A DNA stretch of 64,000 nucleotides from Herbaspirillum sp. meg3 (GTDB lineage Bacteria > Pseudomonadota > Gammaproteobacteria > Burkholderiales > Burkholderiaceae_D): assembly GCF_002257565.1 (NCBI RefSeq), contig NZ_CP022736.1, positions 806,001 through 870,000 on the forward strand. The letters run 5' to 3'. Position 1 is the first letter of the stretch. Each line of letters starts with the position of its first letter. The position numbers and the translations under genes were made by a program. Positions 44,271 through 53,897 of the stretch are shown here, piece after piece. A model generated the notes under the pieces. The model was not told the DNA's origin. It worked only from the letters and a program-made list of their open reading frames with translations, and did not search any database.

Positions 44271-46031
44271 TCACAGCATGCGCGGACGCTGCACGTAGCG
44301 CACCAGATCGTCACCCAGGCGGACTGCCAGCGCCGCCAGCGGACCTGTCGGGTTGTAGCCCGAATTGTGCTGGAACACCGAAGCGCCGACCACGAACAGA
44401 TTCTGCGCATCCCAGTGCTGCAGACGCGGCGAGACGACGCTGTGCGCCGGATCCGTACCCATTGGCGTGCCGCCGGTGATGTGCGTGGTCTGATAGGCGC
44501 GAATATCGAACGGGCTCTTGCGCGGCACCGCCGGTCCGACGATGTCGGCGCCCATCGCCTTGGCGATGTCTTCCATCTTCTTGGTGACGTAGGCTGACAT
44601 CTTGGTCTCGTTCTCGCGCCAGTCGAAAGTCATGCGCACCAGCGGCTGGCCGTAGGCATCCTTGTACACCGGATCGAGGTCGAGGAAGTTTTCCGTGTTC
44701 GGATAGCAGCTGCCCTGGATCGACATGCCGAAGGAATGCGCATACCAGTCGACGTTGGCCTGCTTCCACTTGGTGCCCCAGCGTGGCGTACCTGGTGGCA
44801 GGCGACGCGCGACGATAGGACGGCCGCTGAACATGTTGGCGCTGATCATGCCGCCACCAAGGAAGCCCAGGCCGGTGTGGTCGAAGTTGTCGTTGTTGAA
44901 GTCGTCGATCACGGTGCCGGTGCTGCCGGTGGACAAGAAAGGATTGGTCCAGCGATCCTTCATGAACACGTTCACAGCAGAGGTAGTCTGGTAACAGAAG
45001 TTCTTGCCGACCACGCCCTTGCCGGTGACCGGATCATACGGCGTGCCGATCTTGTCGAGCAGCAGCAGTTTGGTGTTGGTCATGGTGAATGCACCCAGCA
45101 CGACGACGTCGGCCGGCTGTTCATACTCCTGGCCGTTGCGCAGGTCGAGATAGCGCACGCCGGTCACGCGCTTGGTCTGCGCGTCGTAGTTGACGCCGAG
45201 CACATGGCTGTTCAGGCGTATTTCAAAACCTTTGCGTTCCTTCAGCATCGGGTACAGCAACACTTCCGGAGAAGCCTTGGCTTGGGCCTCGCAGATGAAG
45301 CGTTCGCAGTGACCGCAATACTGGCATTGGCCGAGTTTCTGTCCGTCCGGATTGGTATAGACGCCGGAGGAATTGGCCGCGGGTGTCGGGAACGGGTGAT
45401 AGCCCATCTTCTCCGCAGTCTGTCTGAAGACGGTGCCGGCTTCGGTGATTTCCAGCGGCTTTTGCGGATACTCGCCGCGTCGCGGCGCTTCGAACGGATT
45501 GCCGCCGGCCTGCTTTTTGCCGTTGATGTTGCCCGCCTTGCCTGAGATGCCGAACAGCTTCTCAAACAGGTCGTGGTAAGGCTCCATCTCCTTGTAAGTG
45601 ACGCCCCAGTCCTGCAGCGGCATGTTGGCAGGGATTGCCTTGGCGCCGTAACGATTGGTGTAATGCGTGCGCAAGGTCGGGTCATACTCGGCCCAACGCC
45701 AGGTGTGGCCGTTCCAGTGATTGGCGGCGCCGCCCATGCCTTCGCCGGGCAGGAAGGCTTCCATCCAGCGCACCGGCAGCGAGGTGTCGCTGCGCGAATG
45801 ACGCAGCGTGTACGTCTGCACGTTCCATTTTTGCACCAGGCCCTGGCGCACGTCCCAGCGCAGCTCATCGCGTTGCGACGGCAGCTTGGCTTCGGCGCCG
45901 TTGCTGTGATCGCCGCCGCGTTCCAGCACCAGCACGTCGATGCCTTGCGCCGTCAGCTGACGCGAAACCAGGCCCGCAGTGAGCCCGCCGCCGACGATCA
46001 CGACCGTCCGCTTTTCCAGTTTTTTTATCAT
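44271..46031 (-). CDS. GMC-family flavoprotein dehydrogenase (gluconate 2-dehydrogenase alpha-like)
   Basis: A 586-residue FAD dehydrogenase of the GMC superfamily. The FAD motif VVIVGGGLTAGLVSRQL is at residues 10-26, with HWNGHTWRW, a four-cysteine-like QCQYCGHCERFICEA cluster near residues 237-252, and the C-terminal H..G..GT.D region (THITGGTPMGTD, HNSGYNPTGPLAA). It has no signal of its own and is presumably exported with the Tat-signalled subunit 3. It oxidises a sugar acid, sugar or alcohol; gluconate is only one option. Confidence 0.9.
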   Translation of the reverse strand: MIKKLEKRTVVIVGGGLTAGLVSRQLTAQGIDVLVLERGGDHSNGAEAKLPSQRDELRWDVRQGLVQKWNVQTYTLRHSRSDTSLPVRWMEAFLPGEGMGGAANHWNGHTWRWAEYDPTLRTHYTNRYGAKAIPANMPLQDWGVTYKEMEPYHDLFEKLFGISGKAGNINGKKQAGGNPFEAPRRGEYPQKPLEITEAGTVFRQTAEKMGYHPFPTPAANSSGVYTNPDGQKLGQCQYCGHCERFICEAQAKASPEVLLYPMLKERKGFEIRLNSHVLGVNYDAQTKRVTGVRYLDLRNGQEYEQPADVVVLGAFTMTNTKLLLLDKIGTPYDPVTGKGVVGKNFCYQTTSAVNVFMKDRWTNPFLSTGSTGTVIDDFNNDNFDHTGLGFLGGGMISANMFSGRPIVARRLPPGTPRWGTKWKQANVDWYAHSFGMSIQGSCYPNTENFLDLDPVYKDAYGQPLVRMTFDWRENETKMSAYVTKKMEDIAKAMGADIVGPAVPRKSPFDIRAYQTTHITGGTPMGTDPAHSVVSPRLQHWDAQNLFVVGASVFQHNSGYNPTGPLAALAVRLGDDLVRYVQRPRML

Positions 46032-46040
46032 GTTGTGTCC

Positions 46041-46814
46041 TTAGCTGAAGTCGAGGATAGACTTGGGATCTTTCGCACCGGGGAAGGGTTTGCCGCGATA
46101 GTTCACCATGTCCAGCGTGTGCGTCGCCGGCAAGCCGGGATAACCGAGCATCTTCCAGAACACCTTGTTGTTGTTGCCGCCGTATAGCGGGTCGGCGTAA
46201 CAGGCTTGCGTGAACAAGGGATACATCAGTTCATTGAACCAGGAACCCAGCGGGGTGTCTTCGTCGACCACTTTGCCGTCGGCAATGGCGGCGAGGAAAG
46301 CATCGGCATCTGCCGGCGCCAACTGGTCGAAGGCTTTACCAAATTTCTTGATGGCCTGGCGGTTGGCGGCTTCCACGCCGGCCTTGAAGAACTGCTCGGG
46401 CGTGAGCGGCAACTGCAGGCCGAGTTGCGGTTTGCCTTGCAGCCATGGGCCGCTCATGTAGCGGCCGGCGCCTTTGCCGTAAGCACCGCTTAATTGGCGG
46501 TCGATGAAAATCGCCAGGCCGCAGTCGACGCCGTTGGGAGTGAACTGATCGGCTGGGCACATGATGTTGACCATAGTTTCGACGAAAGCGGCTTCATCGG
46601 CGCTGAAGCTTTCGTAGCCGATCAGGCCTGGCGAGGTGGCCGGAGTTGCAGCTGCGGCAGGTGCATCGGCAGCGCTTGCAGCGGTGGCCGCGATCGCTGC
46701 ACCGGCTCCGGTGCCGACTGCCAGTGGAGAAGATAGCGATGCAGTGCCTGCAACAGTGATGACCTGTCGCAGAAAATGCCGCCGTGGTGGTGGTTGGGTG
46801 TTGTCGTCACTCAT
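46041..46814 (-). CDS. Gluconate 2-dehydrogenase subunit 3-like, Tat-exported
   Basis: A 257-residue small subunit with a twin-arginine signal, RRHFLRQV at residues 11-18, then an alanine-rich stretch. The mature part (FVETMVNIMCPADQFTPNG and GVEAANRQAIKKFGKAFDQL) matches the gluconate 2-dehydrogenase subunit 3 family. It ends nine bases before the GMC gene. By family precedent it chaperones the GMC subunit through the Tat system. Confidence 0.9.
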   Translation of the reverse strand: MSDDNTQPPPRRHFLRQVITVAGTASLSSPLAVGTGAGAAIAATAASAADAPAAAATPATSPGLIGYESFSADEAAFVETMVNIMCPADQFTPNGVDCGLAIFIDRQLSGAYGKGAGRYMSGPWLQGKPQLGLQLPLTPEQFFKAGVEAANRQAIKKFGKAFDQLAPADADAFLAAIADGKVVDEDTPLGSWFNELMYPLFTQACYADPLYGGNNNKVFWKMLGYPGLPATHTLDMVNYRGKPFPGAKDPKSILDFS

Positions 46815-47011
46815 CTGTGCCTCCTTGTGTAAGTGGGTGAGATTCGGTGTGATCGCAGATCTGCCCTGCCGCAGAAAACGTGGACAGAGTCATCTCTTCG
46901 AAGGTAAAACAGACATGCGTTTGCCCGCCGGAGAGCCTATATCGGCTCCCCGGTCGTGGACAATGTATTGCGCAAGAAATCGCGACGGGCTCGCATGGCA
47001 GCGACGTCGGA

Positions 47012-48748
47012 TTAGAAGGTTTCCCAATCGTCGTTCGACGAAACCGCGGACGATTTGCCGATGGCGGGTGTTGCCGCCGGCAAGGGTTTCGATGCCGCGG
47101 AAGACATCTTCAGTGGCGTGATGGACTTCGTGTTGCGAGCCTTGACCGGCTTTGCTGCGGAGCTCGTGTACGTCGGCGCGGCATACTGTTGATGAGCACG
47201 CTGCTCTTCGATGATCTTGAAAATGGAGACGGCGTCCTTCAGCGACAAGGCTTGCTGTTCCAGCGACTTGGCGGCGGCGCTGGCTTGTTCGACCAGTGCG
47301 GCATTTTGCTGGGTTGCCTCATCCATTTGCGAGACGGCTTGCGAGACCTGATCGATGCCCGAGCTTTGCTCGCTGGAGGCGGAAGAGATTTCTCCCATGA
47401 TGTCGGTTACGCGTTGTACCGCGCCGATGATCTCGCTCATGGTTTGACCAGCCTGGCCTGCCAGTGCAGAACCGGTTTGCACGCGGTCGACCGACAGCAT
47501 GATCAAGTCTTTGATTTCCTTGGCGGCGCTGGAAGAACGCTGCGCCAGGGCGCGCACTTCACTGGCGACCACCGCGAAGCCGCGGCCCTGTTCGCCGGCG
47601 CGGGCGGCTTCCACCGCTGCGTTCAGCGCCAGGATGTTGGTCTGGAAGGCGATGCCGTCGATGATGCCGACGATTTCGGTGATCTTGGTGGAGCTATCGC
47701 GGATTTCATCCATGGTCGTCACGACGCGGCTGACAACATCGTTACCGGCGCTGGCGATCTGCGAAGCATTGACGGCCAGCGTGGATGCCTGGCGTGCATT
47801 GTCGGCATTGTGCTTCACGGTGCTGGTCAGCTCTTCCATGCTGGAAGCGGTTTCTTCCAGCGAGGCCGCTTGTTGCTCCGTGCGTGAGGACAGGTCGAGA
47901 TTGCCGGCGCTGATTTCCTTGGTCGCGGTAGCAATGGCGTCGCTACCTGTGCGCACAGTAGAAACGGTTCTGGTCAGGTTGTCTTGCATCTTCGATAAGC
48001 CGGTCAGCAACTGGCCCATTTCGTCGGTCGAATGCACGTGTACACGCTGAGTGAGGTCGCCTTCGGCAATGTCGTCGAAATGCTTGAGTGCCTGTTCGAT
48101 CGGACGTGAAATCGCACGGCGCAGCGAGAACCAGCTGTAGCCGGCGAGCAGCAAGCCTATCGCTACTGCGGCGATCGAAATCATGCGGAAGTTTTCGTAA
48201 CGGTTCAGCGAGTCCTCATAGTTCTGGCGCGCCGCGTCGGTTTCATATTCGTTGAGCAGCGTACCGCTCTTTTGCATCGCGGTATAGACCGTGCCGACCA
48301 CACGCGCCTTGTCGGAAATCTGCTGACGGTCGCCGCCCTTGATGGCGTCACGGAATTCATCGATGGCTTTTTCAGTCTTGGTAAGGCCTTCGGTGACTTC
48401 CTGCACCAGCTTCTTGGCCTGCTCGCTTTGCGGCAGCGCTGCGTATTTGGCCCACCATTCCAGCGCCTGCTTGCCGACGTCCGCTTCCGTCTTGTACATC
48501 TGCTGTGCCCATGCCGGGTCAGTCGTCAAGGCTGCCTGATCCAGCGAGGTGCGCTGGCGGCCAACCCATAGCAAGGTATTGTCGGCGGCCACCGTCTTGG
48601 GCATGCGCACCTGATACAGCTCGCGGTTGATCTTCACGACGGTGGACATGCCGAACAGACCGGTCATGCCAATGGCGAGAAGCAGGACGGAGAGAATCGC
48701 CATGGCGAGTGCAAGGCGGGACTTGATGGTGAGTCTGAGGGTTTTCAT
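47012..48748 (-). CDS. Methyl-accepting chemotaxis protein with C-terminal tether
   Basis: A 578-residue chemoreceptor. The first membrane helix is at about residues 12-32, a four-helix-bundle-type periplasmic domain follows, the second helix is near 195-212 and then comes a HAMP domain. The signalling hairpin is recognisable by EAARAGEQGRGFAVVA. The last residues, DWETF, match the xWETF pentapeptide that tethers CheR/CheB to some receptors. No chemotaxis genes adjoin, and the ligand is unknown. Confidence 0.94.
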   Translation of the reverse strand: MKTLRLTIKSRLALAMAILSVLLLAIGMTGLFGMSTVVKINRELYQVRMPKTVAADNTLLWVGRQRTSLDQAALTTDPAWAQQMYKTEADVGKQALEWWAKYAALPQSEQAKKLVQEVTEGLTKTEKAIDEFRDAIKGGDRQQISDKARVVGTVYTAMQKSGTLLNEYETDAARQNYEDSLNRYENFRMISIAAVAIGLLLAGYSWFSLRRAISRPIEQALKHFDDIAEGDLTQRVHVHSTDEMGQLLTGLSKMQDNLTRTVSTVRTGSDAIATATKEISAGNLDLSSRTEQQAASLEETASSMEELTSTVKHNADNARQASTLAVNASQIASAGNDVVSRVVTTMDEIRDSSTKITEIVGIIDGIAFQTNILALNAAVEAARAGEQGRGFAVVASEVRALAQRSSSAAKEIKDLIMLSVDRVQTGSALAGQAGQTMSEIIGAVQRVTDIMGEISSASSEQSSGIDQVSQAVSQMDEATQQNAALVEQASAAAKSLEQQALSLKDAVSIFKIIEEQRAHQQYAAPTYTSSAAKPVKARNTKSITPLKMSSAASKPLPAATPAIGKSSAVSSNDDWETF

Positions 48749-49278
48749 GTTGAGATCTTTTTCTTTTGAATTGAGAGCGGCAATGTTCCTGGTGTTGCTG
48801 GCTGGGGATGTTTTCCGGGCAAGCGTTCATCAATAAAGAAAATGCAACAAGGTCAAACCACCTTGTCTCGGTCGTCGATATGTTTTCTGTCAATATCGTC
48901 CGCGCGCCATCAAGAGGAAGCGGCGATTTCAAGTCAGGCATTTGCAGGCCAACGCATTTTCACAAGGTATTAACGGCGGGGTTGGTGATGTTCTGAAGCA
49001 ATTTTTCTGAAAAATGCAGAGAATTTACAATTAAAAGAAGTGCTCTTTATTTAAAGACAATGAGTGAGGATTTGCGCAAAAACTATGCGATATTTTCGCT
49101 GACAAAATACTGACACGAGGCTCATGAAGCAGTGATCCCGATCATCGGCGATGACGAAGTTTTCCCTCGCCACTCTCTGAGTTATTGCTATGCGATGACA
49201 CGACGATCGCATAGCAATGACAAGGCAACAACACAGACATCGATTGCGTCGTTGATTCGCTGTCGATCAACCTGCCGA
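48749..49278. other. 530-base intergenic region with a strong hairpin
   Basis: The region upstream of the chemoreceptor gene is AT-rich from about 48990 to 49120 and probably carries its promoter. No gene is seen. A 13-bp perfect stem, extended to 16 bp with one wobble, lies at 49181-49221 just downstream of the C45 gene stop. Confidence 0.55.
49181..49221. repeat. Long inverted repeat downstream of the C45 amidase gene
   Basis: ATTGCTATGCGAT (49184-49196) and ATCGCATAGCAAT (49206-49218) are perfect complements with a 9-base loop; three outer pairs, one a wobble, extend the stem. Neither side has a T-run. It could be a stabilising 3' hairpin, a protein-binding operator or a remnant of mobile DNA. 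Confidence 0.6.
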
Positions 49279-50415
49279 CTATGCCGCCAACAACACCGGA
49301 TCGTGATCGAGACTGTAGCGCGTGAACACACGATTCAATGCCGGCAACGGCGCCACTTCCATCTCGCGCACGGCCGGTTCCATGATCACCATTGCCACGG
49401 TAGCTGACAGATTGTCATGGCTGCCCGGACGCGGTGGACGGCATACCGAATAAGGCAAGCCGAAGTTGTCGAAGAAGGCATCTTTCATCTGTTGGCGGCC
49501 GAGTTTGGCGCCGGCGGCGTTGAGCAATTTGCGCACGCGCCAGTCGCGGTAGTGACTGTCGGGTGAATTGGCGATGCCGAGATCGACCAGCTTGCTCAGC
49601 GCTACTTGCGACATCCAGTGATTCGCATGCACGATAAGATTGTCTTCGCCCGGATAGATCGGGAAGGATTCATTCGTCGTGCATTCGAAGTCAATGCCGA
49701 AGCCTTCAGCCATGCCCAGCATGATGTTGTTGGAACAAGACTTCGGCGTGGTTGCGACGGTCTTCATCGCCAGCGAAAAAATCTCCTGTTCCAGCACCTT
49801 GCGGCGGATCAGTGACAGCGGCACGCCCAGTTGCGTGAAGTCGCGGTTCGATTCCAGATAGTTGGCCGTGATGGATACACCGGCGCTGTTGAAGCCGCTG
49901 CGCGCCAGTCCGCCTGCTTCGACGAAGGTCAGGAAATCGGGGCCGTTGTCGTTGCGCACGCGCAGCACGATGGACGTGTCGGCGCATTCGGCGCGCCAGT
50001 CCCAGTTCTGGCCGTGGATGAGATTGCCGGTGGCCGAGCGTTCCGGCAGGATCAGCGCGCCGGTGCAGCCGTCGCCGGGTTCGTTGTCGACGGCGGCGAC
50101 TTTTTCGGCGCGTGCTTTGGCGAGTACTTCGGTACGCGCATTGATCATCACGATGTCGGCGAAGTCCACATTTGCACCTTTGGCGATGCCACGCATTTCA
50201 TCGATGTAATGCGGTGCGTAGTCGCCGATCTGCTTGGCAAAAAAATCGATGAGCTTGTTGCGCGCCTGTTCGCCGTAACCGATGTTGACGAGTGTCTGTC
50301 CATACAGCGCAATGCTGCCGCGCACGCGATCGGCAGCCTGCTGGCCGTATTGCACGCCGCGCTCGTGCGGTGTGCCGGAGACAGAGACAAATGGAAATTG
50401 CTGAATGGTAGTCAT
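49279..50415 (-). CDS. C45-family peptidase/acyltransferase (penicillin acyltransferase-like)
   Basis: A 378-residue Ntn-hydrolase of the acyl-CoA:6-aminopenicillanate acyltransferase family. Cys117 in EPGDGCTGALI is the expected nucleophile that becomes N-terminal after self-cleavage; GQNWDW and the asparagine in GVSITANYL support the fold. Related enzymes hydrolyse or exchange amide-linked acyl groups. It is last in the minus-strand esterase-ABC operon, 140 bases after the binding-protein gene, and has no signal peptide, so it acts on imported compounds in the cytoplasm. Confidence 0.88.
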   Translation of the reverse strand: MTTIQQFPFVSVSGTPHERGVQYGQQAADRVRGSIALYGQTLVNIGYGEQARNKLIDFFAKQIGDYAPHYIDEMRGIAKGANVDFADIVMINARTEVLAKARAEKVAAVDNEPGDGCTGALILPERSATGNLIHGQNWDWRAECADTSIVLRVRNDNGPDFLTFVEAGGLARSGFNSAGVSITANYLESNRDFTQLGVPLSLIRRKVLEQEIFSLAMKTVATTPKSCSNNIMLGMAEGFGIDFECTTNESFPIYPGEDNLIVHANHWMSQVALSKLVDLGIANSPDSHYRDWRVRKLLNAAGAKLGRQQMKDAFFDNFGLPYSVCRPPRPGSHDNLSATVAMVIMEPAVREMEVAPLPALNRVFTRYSLDHDPVLLAA

Positions 50416-50497
50416 GATGTCGGGTAATCCTCAAAGGAAACAGGCAATGCAGCAGCCTGGCGAGATGGCGGAAGGCGCTCGCAAAAAATGTTCAACA

Positions 50498-50541
50498 AGA
50501 AAATGGCGGGATGTTCATCTGGTTGCTGTGAGCAACCCGCC
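50498..50541 (-). terminator. Terminator-like structure after the solute-binding-protein gene
   Basis: On the minus strand GGCGGG pairs with CCCGCC, followed by ATTTTCTT; an alternative inner stem GGTTGCT/AGCAACC shares two bases with it. Lying between binding protein and C45 gene, it may cause partial termination, lowering C45 expression. Confidence 0.45.
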
Positions 50542-50555
50542 GCGGAAGGCTCGGT

Positions 50556-52145
50556 TTATTTGGCCAGGCTGCTGGTCCACATCAGGGGTTTGCTTTCCCA
50601 GACGGTATAGCCGTTGACGCGTTTGCGGATGGCCCAGGAGTCGGTCACGTTGTACAGCACGATCAGCGGCGTCTTGGTAATCAGCATGTTGTGCAGTTGA
50701 TCGAACAGCACCTGGCGCTTCTTGGTGTCGGATTCGATAAAGCTCTGATCAATCAGCTTTTGCGCGGCAGGATCGTCCCACACCTTGCGCGACTGCTTGG
50801 CTTTGTTGCCGGAAAACTGCTCATAGCTCAGCGCCGGATCCAGACGTGACGAATACGTGAAGGAACTCATCTGGTAATTGCCGCTGTTGTAGCGGTCCAG
50901 TTGCGTGGCCCATTCCAGCACTTCGATCTGCGCATTGATACCGACCGCCTGCATCATCGCCTGGCTTAGCACGGCCACGGTATAGCTCGGCACGTGTGCG
51001 CGCTTGTTGGCCTGGATCACGATAGGCTGCCCGCGATAGCCGGCCTGTTGCAGCAACAGCTTGGCCTTGGTGGGGTTGTAGACGTAGCCCTTCTTTTGCT
51101 CTGCGCTGTAAAACAATGACTTGTCGTAAATCGCGGAATTATTGACGTGCGCCAGCCCTTCGGAAGCGGCTTCAACGATCTGCTTCATGTCCAGCGACAA
51201 GGCAATCGCCTGACGTATCCTTTCATCTTTCAGCACCGGATCGTTGGTTTGCATCAGCAGGGTATTCTTGCCGGCTTCGCTTGGGATGATCACATTCAGA
51301 TTGCGATTGGCCTTCAGCTCCTTGACGTCGGACGAGGTGATCTGGCCGGCATCGATGGCGCCGGATTGCAGGCCGGCCTTGGAGGTGGACATGTCGGGCA
51401 CGTCGAGGAACTTGACCTGCGGAATCTGCGGCTTCTTCAGGCCGAGATAGCCGTCCGGCTTGTTACCCGGTGGCGATTGATAATCGGCGAAGGCGCTCAG
51501 GGTGACGTATTCGCCGCGCTTCCATTCGTCAAACTTGTACGGGCCGGTGCCGATCGGCTTGTCCCAGCTGCCGTCTGCTTTCACGGATTTTTTGCTGATG
51601 ACCGCAGCCATAGCGCAATCGGTACGCGCCAGGTTGTCAAGGAAGATGGCCGATGGCTTGTCGATCTTCAGCACAAAGGTTTGCGCATCGGGAGCCGTTG
51701 CCGACAAGACCTTGGTGCCGGAGCGGCCGTCAAAATCGCTCAGACAGCGCCAGTCGGTCTTGGGATTCATGTAGCGGTTCCAGCTCCACAGCACATCGGC
51801 GGAGGTCATCGGGTCGCCGTTGTGAAACTTGACGCCGGGACGCAGCTTGAAGGTATAGGTCAGGCCGTCGGGGCTGACGTTGATCGACTTCGCCAGCAAC
51901 GGACCGACCGAACCGTTTTCGTGATAGCCGACCAGACCTTCGACAATGTTGAGCACCACGCCGTCCGTCGTGTTGTCGCGATTGACGCCGGGATTGGTGG
52001 AGCGGATATCTGCCGGTTGCGCGACGACGATTTGCGCTGGATTCTGTGCAAAAGCAGACGTTGCGCTCAACGCCGCGATGGTACTCATGGCACTCATTAC
52101 GCTCATTTTCAGCAGCAGGCGTGCTGGAGACTGTGAAGAAGACAT
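50556..52145 (-). CDS. Family-5 (dipeptide-type) ABC solute-binding protein
   Basis: A 529-residue periplasmic protein with a Sec signal (hydrophobic MSVMSAMSTIAALSATSA, cleavage near AFA-QNP, about residue 34) and the SBP_bac_5 body (EGLVGYHENGSVGPLLA, FHNGDPMTSADVLWSWNRY). It follows the double ATPase by 54 bases in an operon ordered hydrolase, permease, permease, ATPase, binding protein, C45 amidase. The ligand is unknown, but the flanking hydrolases suggest an ester- or amide-conjugated compound. Confidence 0.92.
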   Translation of the reverse strand: MSSSQSPARLLLKMSVMSAMSTIAALSATSAFAQNPAQIVVAQPADIRSTNPGVNRDNTTDGVVLNIVEGLVGYHENGSVGPLLAKSINVSPDGLTYTFKLRPGVKFHNGDPMTSADVLWSWNRYMNPKTDWRCLSDFDGRSGTKVLSATAPDAQTFVLKIDKPSAIFLDNLARTDCAMAAVISKKSVKADGSWDKPIGTGPYKFDEWKRGEYVTLSAFADYQSPPGNKPDGYLGLKKPQIPQVKFLDVPDMSTSKAGLQSGAIDAGQITSSDVKELKANRNLNVIIPSEAGKNTLLMQTNDPVLKDERIRQAIALSLDMKQIVEAASEGLAHVNNSAIYDKSLFYSAEQKKGYVYNPTKAKLLLQQAGYRGQPIVIQANKRAHVPSYTVAVLSQAMMQAVGINAQIEVLEWATQLDRYNSGNYQMSSFTYSSRLDPALSYEQFSGNKAKQSRKVWDDPAAQKLIDQSFIESDTKKRQVLFDQLHNMLITKTPLIVLYNVTDSWAIRKRVNGYTVWESKPLMWTSSLAK

Positions 52146-52199
52146 GGCTGATTTCCTTGAGACTGTGCGTGAATGAAGATTGATGACGATGTTATAGGG

Positions 52200-53897
52200 T
52201 CAAGCATGGATTGGTGTAGCGATGGCCGTTGCAGATGCCACCGGTTCGTCAAAACGCCATTTGAGCTGCATGCCGCCACTGGGTGTCGGGATCAATGCGG
52301 GGATCGCTGACAGGAGTGTACGTGTATAGGCATGCTGAGGCTGATCGAAGACGGCGTCGCGGCTGCCTTGTTCAATGATGCGCCCGCCTTGCATGACCAG
52401 CACGCGATCTGCGACTTGTTCAACCACGCCGAGATCGTGGCTGATGAACAGGCAGGAGAAGCCATGCCGGTCCTGCAGCTCGGCGAACAATTCCAACACC
52501 TGCGCGCGCACCGTCACATCCAGCGCCGACACCGGCTCATCGGCAATCACGAATGAGGGATGGCGCACCAGTGCGCGTGCAATCGCTACGCGCTGGCGCT
52601 GGCCTCCCGAGAGTTCATGCGGATGGCGGTCGCCGTATTTGCCGTCGAGGCCGACTTCCTGCAGCATCTTCGCCACGCGGGCACGCTTGTCGGCAGCCGA
52701 CATGCCGTCGATCTGACGCAGGCCTTCGCCGACCAGCTGGGCAATCGTCATGCGCGGATTGAGCGAGGAGTAGGGATCCTGAAACACCATCTGGCAATTG
52801 AGGCGGTAGTCGCGCCAGCCTGGATCGCTGCGATGGATGGCGTGGCCCTTGAACAGGATGTCGCCTTCGGACGGTTTGATCAGACCGGCGATGGTGCGGC
52901 CCAGCGTGGTCTTGCCGGAGCCGGAGCCGCCGACGACGGCGACGATTTCCCTGGGCTGGATAGCCAGATCGATGCCGTGCAAAACGCGCTTGGAAACAGT
53001 CTTTGAAAACAGGCGCGGATGACCGCCGTATTCGACCACCAGATTGCGGACTTCGACCACCGGCTCGGCCGCCGGCAAGGTGCGTGCCGGCTGGCGGCGT
53101 GGAATCGCTTCCAGCAGCTTGCGCGTGTAGTCTTGAGCGGGTGCGGCCAGCATGGCGGCGGTATTGCCGGATTCGACCACTTCGCCTTGCTTCATCACGA
53201 TGACGCGCTCGGTATAGCGCGCGACCATCGGCAGGTCATGGCTGATCAGCAGCACTGCGGTGTTGCGCTCGCGGGTCAGGTTGACCATCAGTTCCAGCAC
53301 ATCGCGCTGCACGACGGCATCGAGCGCGGTGGTGGGTTCGTCGGCGATCAGCAGAGCCGGTTCCAGCAGCATGACGGAAGCCAGCATCATGCGCTGGCGC
53401 ATGCCGCCGGAGAACTCATGCGGCCATGCCGACAGCGCTGCCCTGGGATCGGCGATGCCGACGCGGGCCAGCATGTCCAGCGTCAGTTCGCGGCGCATCG
53501 ACTTGGTCAGTTGCGGGCGATGCAGCGCGAGGCCTTCGTCCAGCTGCGAGCCGATGGTCGAGGAAGGATTGAGCGATGTCATCGGCTCCTGAAACACCAT
53601 GCCGATGCGCGCGCCGCGCAATGAGCGCAGGTGTTTTTCAGCAGCTTGGGCGATGTCTTCGCCTTCGAACACGATGCTGCCCGCTGTACGGATCAGGGGT
53701 AATGGGGTCAGTCCCATGATGGCGCGCGCGGCCTGCGTCTTGCCGCTGCCGGATTCCCCGACCAGGCCGACGAATTCGCCGGGAGAGACCGAGAACGACA
53801 CGTCGCGGACGATCTGCCGTCCCTTGGTGCCGATAGCCAACGTCAGACCGGAGACGTCAACGAGTTTGCCGGCGACGGGTGTGGAAGCCATGTTCAT
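52200..53897 (-). CDS. Fused double ABC ATPase (DppD-DppF type)
   Basis: A 565-residue protein with two ATPase halves. Half one has Walker A GESGSGKTQ, signature FSGGMRQR and Walker B LLIADEPTTALD. Half two has Walker A GGSGSGKTT, signature LSGGQRQR and Walker B FVIADEPVSALD. The ATG at 53897 overlaps the permease stop (ATGA). It energises the importer encoded by the two permeases upstream. Confidence 0.92.
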   Translation of the reverse strand: MNMASTPVAGKLVDVSGLTLAIGTKGRQIVRDVSFSVSPGEFVGLVGESGSGKTQAARAIMGLTPLPLIRTAGSIVFEGEDIAQAAEKHLRSLRGARIGMVFQEPMTSLNPSSTIGSQLDEGLALHRPQLTKSMRRELTLDMLARVGIADPRAALSAWPHEFSGGMRQRMMLASVMLLEPALLIADEPTTALDAVVQRDVLELMVNLTRERNTAVLLISHDLPMVARYTERVIVMKQGEVVESGNTAAMLAAPAQDYTRKLLEAIPRRQPARTLPAAEPVVEVRNLVVEYGGHPRLFSKTVSKRVLHGIDLAIQPREIVAVVGGSGSGKTTLGRTIAGLIKPSEGDILFKGHAIHRSDPGWRDYRLNCQMVFQDPYSSLNPRMTIAQLVGEGLRQIDGMSAADKRARVAKMLQEVGLDGKYGDRHPHELSGGQRQRVAIARALVRHPSFVIADEPVSALDVTVRAQVLELFAELQDRHGFSCLFISHDLGVVEQVADRVLVMQGGRIIEQGSRDAVFDQPQHAYTRTLLSAIPALIPTPSGGMQLKWRFDEPVASATAIATPIHA

